A stretch of 64,000 nucleotides of DNA, from the NCBI GenBank assembly GCA_002746935.1, contig PDRW01000033.1:1-64000 (forward strand). Direction: 5' to 3'. Position numbers and translations under genes: made by a program. The notes beneath the pieces were generated by a model. The model saw only the letters and a program-made list of their open reading frames with translations, had not been told where the DNA came from and searched no databases. Shown piece after piece: positions 58,739 through 64,000 of the stretch. Positions within the stretch are counted from its first letter, which is position 1. Each line of letters opens with the position of its first letter. This DNA comes from Rhodobacterales bacterium. Lineage in GTDB: Bacteria > Pseudomonadota > Alphaproteobacteria > Rhodobacterales > Rhodobacteraceae.

Positions 58739-60133
58739 TCAGCTCTTCGGGCCGATCATGTCTTCCGGCCGGACGATCCGGTCGAAGGTCGCCTCATCCA
58801 CAAAGCCGAGCGCCACCGCCTCTTCGCGCAACGTGGTGCCGTTTCTATGCGCGGTCTTGGCGACCTTGGTGGCATTGTCATAGCCGATGGTGGGGGCCAG
58901 CGCCGTCACCAGCATCAGGCTTTCCTTCATCAGCTTGTCGATACGGGCCTCGTTGGCCCTGATGCCGTTCAGCATCCGCAGGGTGAAGCTGTCGGCCACA
59001 TCGCCCAGAAGCTGGATCGACTGAAGCAGGTTGTAGGCCATCATCGGGTTGTAGACGTTGAGTTCGAAATGACCCTGGGAGCCGGCGAATTTCATCGCCG
59101 CGTCGTTGCCCATCACATGGGCCGCCACCTGGGTCATGGCCTCGGCCTGGGTCGGGTTCACCTTGCCTGGCATGATCGAGGAGCCGGGCTCGTTTTCCGG
59201 CAGGATCAGCTCGCCAAGGCCCGAGCGCGGGCCCGAGCCCAGCAGGCGGATGTCGTTGGCGATCTTGTACATCGAGCCTGCGACCGTCGCCAGCGCGCCG
59301 GAGAGGAACACCATGGCGTCATGGGCCGACAGCGCCTCGAACTTGTTGGGCGCGGTCACGAAGGGCAGGCCGGTGATGCGCGCCATGTTCGCCGCCACCT
59401 CCTCGCCCCAGCCCGGGCGGGTGTTGAGCCCGGTGCCGACGGCGGTGCCGCCCTGGGCCAGCTCGTAGATGCCGGGCAGCGCCACGCGGATGCGCTCGAT
59501 GCCGTTGCGGATCATCGCCGCATAGCCGGAAAACTCCTGACCGAGGGTGAGCGGGGTGGCGTCCTGGGTGTGGGTGCGGCCGATCTTGATGATGTCCTTG
59601 AACTCTTCCGACTTCGCCTCCAGCCCCCCGGCGAGCTTCTCCAGCCCCGGCAGAGCCACATCGCGCACGCTCATCGCCGCGGCGATATGCATCGCGGTGG
59701 GGAAGGTGTCGTTGGAGCTTTGGCCCATGTTGCAATGGTCATTGGGGTGGACCGGGTCTTTCGAGCCGATCACGCCCCCGAGGATCTCGATGGCACGGTT
59801 GGCGATCACCTCGTTGGCGTTCATGTTCGACTGGGTGCCGGAACCGGTCTGCCAGACCACCAGCGGGAAATGGGCGTCATGTTCGCCCGCGACCACTTCG
59901 CCCGCGGCCTGGATGATGGCGTCGGCGATTTTCGCGTCCAGCACACCCGCGGCCTTGTTGGCCTCGGCGCAGGCCTGTTTGACCACGCCGAGGGCACGCA
60001 CGATGGCCACCGGCTGCTTTTCCCAGCCGATCGGGAAGTTCATCAGCGATCGCTGGGTCTGGGCGCCCCAGTATTTGTCGGACGGGACGTCGAGCGGGCC
60101 GAAGCTGTCGGTTTCGGTGCGGGTCTTGGACAT
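58739..60133 (-). CDS. fumC: Class II fumarate hydratase
   Basis: 464 residues, complete. It converts fumarate to malate in the TCA cycle. Marks are [20 protein letters not shown] near residue 98, [15 protein letters not shown] near 139, [20 protein letters not shown] near 184 and the flexible active loop [17 protein letters not shown] near 318. The ATG at 60133 has GGAGG upstream and the family start [11 protein letters not shown]. It lies about 95 bp downstream of sspB on the minus strand, followed by DUF4169 and RHH genes. Confidence 0.96.
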   Translation of the reverse strand: MSKTRTETDSFGPLDVPSDKYWGAQTQRSLMNFPIGWEKQPVAIVRALGVVKQACAEANKAAGVLDAKIADAIIQAAGEVVAGEHDAHFPLVVWQTGSGTQSNMNANEVIANRAIEILGGVIGSKDPVHPNDHCNMGQSSNDTFPTAMHIAAAMSVRDVALPGLEKLAGGLEAKSEEFKDIIKIGRTHTQDATPLTLGQEFSGYAAMIRNGIERIRVALPGIYELAQGGTAVGTGLNTRPGWGEEVAANMARITGLPFVTAPNKFEALSAHDAMVFLSGALATVAGSMYKIANDIRLLGSGPRSGLGELILPENEPGSSIMPGKVNPTQAEAMTQVAAHVMGNDAAMKFAGSQGHFELNVYNPMMAYNLLQSIQLLGDVADSFTLRMLNGIRANEARIDKLMKESLMLVTALAPTIGYDNATKVAKTAHRNGTTLREEAVALGFVDEATFDRIVRPEDMIGPKS

Positions 60134-60226
60134 GGGGGCCTCCGTTGTATGCAGTTGCATGCCGTTTAGCGCCCCCGCCACCGCGATGCAATCTCGGGTA
60201 GCGCGACCGGTGCCTCGTCTGGCGCA

Positions 60227-60730
60227 TCATTTGCGGAAGGAATCGAGGCTGACGACTTCGGCATCGCTCTGGTCGCCTCCGGCGGGTGCGGGGTGCGCCG
60301 GGGTCGCGGCGGGTTTCGCGGTCTCGCCGGCGGTGCTGTTGAAGCCCGGGGGAGCGGGCGCTTCGCCGGTCTCGTCTTCCTGGGTCTCGAACCGCAGGCC
60401 GAATTCCACCGACGGGTCGACGAAGGTGCGGATCGCGTCGAAGGGCACATACATCCGCTCCGGCTGATTGCCGAAGTTGAGCGTGACCGCGAAGCCGTCG
60501 TCATCGACCTCGAGATCCTCGAACCAGTGCTGCATGACGATGGTCATGTCATCGGGAAAGCGGTCCGACAGCCAGTCGGCGATTTCCACGTCCGGGTGGC
60601 CGGTCTCGAAACTGATGAAGAAATGATGCGCGCCGGGCAGGCCGGTTTCGGCCACGCCGGCGAGCACGTCGTGGATCAGCCGGCGCATGGCGGCGTGCAT
60701 CAGGTTGCCATAGTCGATCGGCCGCGACAT
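60227..60730 (-). CDS. sspB: ClpXP specificity-enhancing factor SspB (alpha type)
   Basis: 167 residues. SspB delivers ssrA-tagged proteins to ClpXP. The conserved N-terminal domain starts MSRPIDYGNLMHAAMRRLIH, followed by HHFFISFETGHPDVEIADWL, MTIVMQHWFEDLEVDDDGFA and MYVPFDAIRTFVDPSVEFGL. A proline-rich linker (about 120-150) leads to a short C-terminal ClpX-contact segment (EVVSLDSFRK). The ATG at 60730 has GGAGGACG upstream. The tmRNA that writes its substrate tag is encoded less than 1 kb away. Confidence 0.93.
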   Translation of the reverse strand: MSRPIDYGNLMHAAMRRLIHDVLAGVAETGLPGAHHFFISFETGHPDVEIADWLSDRFPDDMTIVMQHWFEDLEVDDDGFAVTLNFGNQPERMYVPFDAIRTFVDPSVEFGLRFETQEDETGEAPAPPGFNSTAGETAKPAATPAHPAPAGGDQSDAEVVSLDSFRK

Positions 60731-61227
60731 CTCGTCCTCCGGTGGGCTCTGGCCCACCATAAGGAATTTCAATGGGAAGGGAAGAGGGGGCAGGGGGTGC
60801 CGGCTGGTGCTTGCCGGTCGGGTGACAGGGTGGAAGCTGGACACCGGGGGTAGGCGGCGGCTGGCCGGCGCGGACGGTGGCGGATGGGCTGCCCCGTGGC
60901 CAGGTGCGGTCCCGCACGGGCATCGCGGGCGTGTGGCGCCCTGAAAGCCTTCCGGGAGCGCCCGGGCGTGCCAGCGGTGGCAAGGGCCTGGCTGCGCAAA
61001 CCGGGTGCCGGGTTTGCGCGTTTGTCATGCGGAAACGACAGGCCAGGAGGCGCGGCGCGACTGTGGATGAGCGGAATGTGCCCCGTGGCGGGGACGGCAC
61101 GGTTGCAAACGCCATGCCCCTTTGCGCCCCTTGCCGCTGTGAAGGCCTGGTTCAGAAACGGTTAACAGCGCCGGGATGAAGTCGGGCGTGGTGGCTGTAA
61201 GATGTTGGAAACGTGGGATAAAGGACG

Positions 61228-61263
61228 TATTCCAATAGTCCGGAATTCCGGACTATTGGAATA
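61228..61263. repeat. Perfect 36-bp palindrome, copy 3 of the TCCGGAATTCCGGA family
   Basis: Outer arm TATTCCAATAG, core TCCGGAATTCCGGA, outer arm CTATTGGAATA; the whole 36 bases equal their own reverse complement. It differs from the 14363 copy in both arms by compensatory changes (ATTAG to AATAG and CTAAT to CTATT), so symmetry has been kept. Confidence 0.85.
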
Positions 61264-61316
61264 CCGGAAGTCCGGAATATTGCGTTTGACGAAATACCTG
61301 ACACAGAGAGCATCGC

Positions 61317-61380
61317 CTGACGCATTGAAATCTGTGATTTCAGGCAGCGTCAGGTGAGTCAGGTTTTCACATGACGCTCT
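61317..61380 (-). repeat. Dispersed hairpin repeat (about 65 bp), copy 2
   Basis: On the minus strand it begins AGAGCGTCATGTGAAAACC, continues TGACTCACCTGACGCTGCC and ends TGAAATCACAGATTTCAATG then CGTCAGG, matching 58037-58103 base for base at most positions. Where the stem differs, changes are paired (CTAACGC to CTGACGC and GCGTTAG to GCGTCAG). Confidence 0.75.
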
Positions 61381-61504
61381 GGTGGACGGTCAGAGGGCAC
61401 AGCCAGAGCTTGCCCACGCGCATGAGCGTCGCAAGCGACTGCAAGTGGCATCATTTGGCCGCAAGAAGCATCAGTCGGTCGCAATCACCGGACCGGATGG
61501 CAGG

Positions 61505-61830
61505 GGAGAAGTGCAGGCTTCTGTTGCCAGGTGCCTGCGAACCCCGCCTCACGCGGCTAGGCGAGAGGGCTTGAGTTTCGATCTTCCGCACCGCTTAGGC
61601 GGCGAGGGCGACCGGAGCACGATTGTCGTTGGCAATTATGCTTTGCGGACCGATAACGGTGGTACCTCACCGGGACAAAGCAACCCCTTTACACGTTCGT
61701 CGATCCTGTTTCGGCCCCCTGTCCCCCCAACGAAGGGTATCTGGTGGAGCCGCCGGGTACCGCCCCCGGGTCCGATCCGTTTATTCCGAGCGCGTTTATG
61801 CCCATAGCCTCCAGGGAGGCTCTGCCAATA
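61505..61830 (-). ncRNA. ssrA: tmRNA, two-piece permuted form
   Basis: On the minus strand, codons at 61633-61595 read ANDNRAPVALAA then TAA, the alphaproteobacterial degradation tag ending ALAA. As in other Alphaproteobacteria the gene is permuted. The acceptor piece comes first (ends in TCCACCA, positions 61748-61742), then a short spacer (61719-61741), then the coding piece starting GGGGCCGAAACAGGATCGAC at 61718. GGGGCCG can pair with CGGCUCC at the acceptor end, giving a tRNA-like stem. A hairpin with GCAGGC and GCCTGC arms closes the coding piece at about 61513-61538. Outer ends are estimated. The tag and acceptor stem make the identification firm. Confidence 0.93.
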
Positions 61831-62031
61831 TAGGGGCCCGAAAGGCCGGGGGGAAGGGGGGAGAAGGACAAACCGGGTGTTCCGGGGCGAAAAGCGGCGG
61901 TCCAGGCCCACCGGAGGCCGGGCACAGCGGGGTTCAGCAGGGGGCCACCGAGGGCACAGCGGGGCCGCAGCGGTGGAGCCTCGGGGGCGCAGAAAAGGCG
62001 CAGCGGGAAAGCACCGGGGGCGCAGGGGGGT

Positions 62032-62772
62032 TCAGAAATGCCAGCGCAGCCCCAGGGTGGCGTAGGTGGCGCCGGTGTCGGTGTAGTTGAACATCTCGAA
62101 ACCTGCGGGGCCGTTCTCGCCCTTGCTCTTGATGCCCGACCGGTGGTGCATCCTGAACACCAGTTCCCGGTCCGGCCGGTCGGGCAGCGCAAAGGTCAGT
62201 TCGGGCGAGAAGAAATGCAGGAGCCGCGACCCCTCGTCATTGCCGCTGACCTCGCGTTCGTAGTCGGAAATGCCGGTGGCGTAGCTGAGCCCGGTCGAGA
62301 TCGCGAAGCTGGTCTTCACCACGTCGTTCCAGGGAAAGCGCTTCCAGCGCAGATAGAGCGCGGCCCAGGCTTCGGCTTCCGTCTGGGTGCCGAAGCGCTG
62401 GCCCGCGCCCAGTTCGGCCTCGATGCCGAAAAGATCGCTGCCGTTCCAGTCGACATCGACCAGGTCGCGCGAAAAGGCGAAACCGGCGATCGCGGAGCCT
62501 TTCCAGTCGAAATTCCACACCGGGGTGGGCAGGACGAGCCCCCAGTCGCCCTCGGTCGCGTCGGCGATGCCGAAGGCCATGCCGGGCGAGGTTGTCGTCT
62601 GGCGTCCGGCGAAGACATGCGCCGCGCAGGTGCCCTCGCAGGGGGCGAACGGGTTGTGCCAGGTGGCGCCGAGCCCGCTGCCGCCCCCGCTGCCGGCATG
62701 GGCGGGCAGGGCCGGCGCCATGGTGAGCGCCAGCAGGAGGCATGCCGGAAATCCGGGCAGAGGGTTTCGCAT
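62032..62772 (-). CDS. Outer-membrane beta-barrel protein, lipid A deacylase-like
   Basis: 246 residues. Signal peptide (MRNPLPGFPACLLLALTMAP, cleavage near AHA) and then alternating beta strands, ending in the typical outer-membrane C-terminal aromatic residue (LGLRWHF). HHRSGI near 210 resembles the His-Ser active-site region of PagL-type lipid A deacylases, and strands such as FSPELTFALPDRPDRELVFR fit a small barrel. The enzyme assignment is tentative; a structural barrel is well supported. The ATG at 62772 was chosen at the signal peptide. Confidence 0.7.
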   Translation of the reverse strand: MRNPLPGFPACLLLALTMAPALPAHAGSGGGSGLGATWHNPFAPCEGTCAAHVFAGRQTTTSPGMAFGIADATEGDWGLVLPTPVWNFDWKGSAIAGFAFSRDLVDVDWNGSDLFGIEAELGAGQRFGTQTEAEAWAALYLRWKRFPWNDVVKTSFAISTGLSYATGISDYEREVSGNDEGSRLLHFFSPELTFALPDRPDRELVFRMHHRSGIKSKGENGPAGFEMFNYTDTGATYATLGLRWHF

Positions 62773-63011
62773 GGGGCCCGATCCTTCTTGAGTTGCGTGC
62801 CGCAACGGCGCTGCCTGCAATGCACAGCCGGGTTCCGGGCGCTTGCGGGCGCTTGCGGACGGGCGCGACGGTGGCAGCAACGGTGCCGCCGGTCAACGCC
62901 GCGGCGGGCGGAGGCGTTGCGGTGGCAGCAATACGCCCAGACGGAACCCGCTTTCCCTGCGGCGCCCGGCCCCCTAACCTGTGGGCGCGATCTGAAAGGG
63001 AGGATTTCGCG

Positions 63012-64000
63012 ATGTTCAGGGCACTTGTACTGGAGCAGGACGAGGATGGCATGGCCCGGGCCTCGGTGCGGGAGATCGGCGAGGACCGGTTGCCGCAAGG
63101 CGAGGTGACCGTTGCGGTGGAGTATTCCACGCTCAACTACAAGGACGGGTTGTGCCTGTCGCCCGGAGGCGGCGGGCTGGTGCGGGCCTGGCCGCATGTG
63201 GGCGGGATTGATTTCGCGGGCACGGTCGAGAGTTCGCAGGATCCGCGCTACCGCCCCGGCGACAAGGTGGTGCTCACCGGCTGGCGGGTCGGCGAGGTGC
63301 ATTGGGGCGGCTATGCCCAGAAGGCGCGGGTGAAGGCCGACTGGCTGGTGCCGCTGCCCGACGGGCTGACGACGCGGCAGGCGATGGCTGTGGGCACGGC
63401 GGGGCTGACCGCGATGCTGGCGGTGATGGCACTGGAAGACCACGGGCTGGCGCCGGAGAACGGCGAGGTGCTGGTGACCGGCGCGGCGGGGGGTGTCGGC
63501 TCGGTGGCGGTGGCGCTGCTTGCGGGGCTGGGCTACGCGGTCGCGGGGGTGACCGGGCGGCCCGAACAGGCGGCGTATCTCAGCGGCCTCGGTGCGGCGC
63601 GGATCGTGGCGCGCGAGGAGCTGAACCAGACCGTGAAACGTCCGCTGGAGCGGGAGACCTGGGCCGGCTGCGTCGATGCCGTCGGCGGGGCGATGCTCGC
63701 CCGGGTGCTGGGGCAGATGAAATACGGCGCCTCGGTGGCCGCGGTCGGGCTTGCCGGCGGGGCGGATCTGCCGGCGAGCGTGATCCCCTTCCTGTTGCGC
63801 GGGGTGAAGCTTCTCGGGATCGACAGCGTGATGCAGCCCTATGATGCCCGCACCCGCGCCTGGGCGCGGCTGGCGCGCGATCTCGACATGGAAAAGCTCG
63901 AAGCGATGGTGACGCCCGCGGTACTGGCCGATCTGCCCGGGCTCGGGGCCGATATTCTGAAGGGTCAGGTGAAGGGCCGGGTGGTTGTGGATGTGAACCG
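63012..64000 (+). CDS. acuI: Acryloyl-CoA reductase-like MDR oxidoreductase (partial, runs off edge)
   Basis: 329 codons to the window end, nearly complete. It is a medium-chain dehydrogenase/reductase of the YhdH/AcuI group, NADPH-dependent. Marks are EYSTLNYKDGLCLSPGGGG, VGGIDFAGTVESSQDPRY, VLTGWRVGEVHWGGYAQKAR and cofactor loop VTGAAGGVGSVAVALLA. The match to AcuI (acryloyl-CoA to propanoyl-CoA, used in DMSP breakdown) is good at these positions; a general quinone reductase-like YhdH role is the alternative. GGGAGG precedes the ATG at 63012. No stop is reached; the last residues (GRVVVDVN) are near the family end. Confidence 0.85.
   Translation, partial: MFRALVLEQDEDGMARASVREIGEDRLPQGEVTVAVEYSTLNYKDGLCLSPGGGGLVRAWPHVGGIDFAGTVESSQDPRYRPGDKVVLTGWRVGEVHWGGYAQKARVKADWLVPLPDGLTTRQAMAVGTAGLTAMLAVMALEDHGLAPENGEVLVTGAAGGVGSVAVALLAGLGYAVAGVTGRPEQAAYLSGLGAARIVAREELNQTVKRPLERETWAGCVDAVGGAMLARVLGQMKYGASVAAVGLAGGADLPASVIPFLLRGVKLLGIDSVMQPYDARTRAWARLARDLDMEKLEAMVTPAVLADLPGLGADILKGQVKGRVVVDVN

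Larger units (their letters stand above)
60731..61504. other. Intergenic region between sspB and tmRNA
   Basis: About 770 bp. It contains a perfect 36-bp palindrome (61228-61263) and an inverse copy of the 65-bp hairpin repeat (61317-61380). Two open frames in the left half lack support. No gene is seen. Confidence 0.5.

Noticed and set aside
61382-61807. A 141-codon plus-strand frame
   Set aside because: It is antisense to the tmRNA gene, whose tag and acceptor stem are clear.

Overview
The window looks like chromosomal DNA of a GC-rich alphaproteobacterium of the Rhodobacterales. Evidence for this includes cckA beside recA, the sspB / fumC / DUF4169 / ribbon-helix-helix run, DUF6314 and DUF2927 proteins, an acuI-type reductase, pyruvate dehydrogenase with a lipoyl domain fused to E1-beta, a two-piece permuted tmRNA, GTTC-N7-GTTC type SOS boxes and TTAA-N7-TTAAC CtrA boxes. 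No prophage or CRISPR array was seen. The only clear mobile DNA is an IS630-type transposase tail at the left edge.

Layout. 1-3.4 kb: IS630 tail, fliG, purB and a DUF6314 gene. 3.5-8.8 kb: a redox cluster on the minus strand. It encodes a secreted DUF2271 protein carrying an ApbE-type flavinylation motif, a PepSY-membrane/flavodoxin/FNR fusion, a secreted ankyrin protein and the flavin transferase ApbE. 9.2-18.4 kb: sodium-solute symporter, MoxR ATPase, dksA, an FAD monooxygenase, an aminotransferase, a broken guaB and an RsmB-like methyltransferase. 18.5-22.3 kb: cckA and recA, each preceded by a CtrA box; recA also has SOS boxes. 22.5-32 kb: a full AI-2 (lsr) uptake and processing locus, lsrGEACDBF divergent from lsrRK. 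32.6-36.4 kb: pdhABC. 36.7-41.4 kb: a CoxE-like VWA protein, a DUF2927 lipoprotein, a secreted VHL-beta-like protein and a rhodanese. 41.7-51.1 kb: uvrA, a Nudix hydrolase, xerD, a conserved large exported protein, aroK-aroB and ssb. 51.3-64 kb: lytic transglycosylase, VOC and NYN proteins, an OmpA-like protein, typA, a YitT-family protein, fumC with its small partners, sspB, tmRNA, an outer-membrane barrel and acuI running off the edge.

Two things stand out. First, three highly conserved genes (guaB, lsrA, uvrA) each lack an internal block of very roughly 80-120 bp compared with their families. The losses cause a frameshift, removal of a Walker A motif and removal of half a zinc finger. They are either real small deletions or consensus errors, and should be checked before any loss of function is believed. 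Second, the intergenic DNA carries several dispersed repeat families: perfect 34-36 bp palindromes, a roughly 65 bp hairpin element, a TTTTTCCTGGGG element with a GC hairpin, and a GCATGTCCGAAG element. It also carries local tandem repeats and a cluster of CGCG-rich alternating purine-pyrimidine tracts.

Regulatory logic readable from the DNA: CckA-CtrA feedback at cckA and possible CtrA plus LexA control of recA; LexA control of uvrA; a persulfide-sensor (BigR/SqrR) type operator at the rhodanese; a LacI-like palindrome at the symporter; and an inverted repeat between the divergent lsr units. SspB and tmRNA, partners in ClpXP degradation of tagged proteins, lie less than 1 kb apart.
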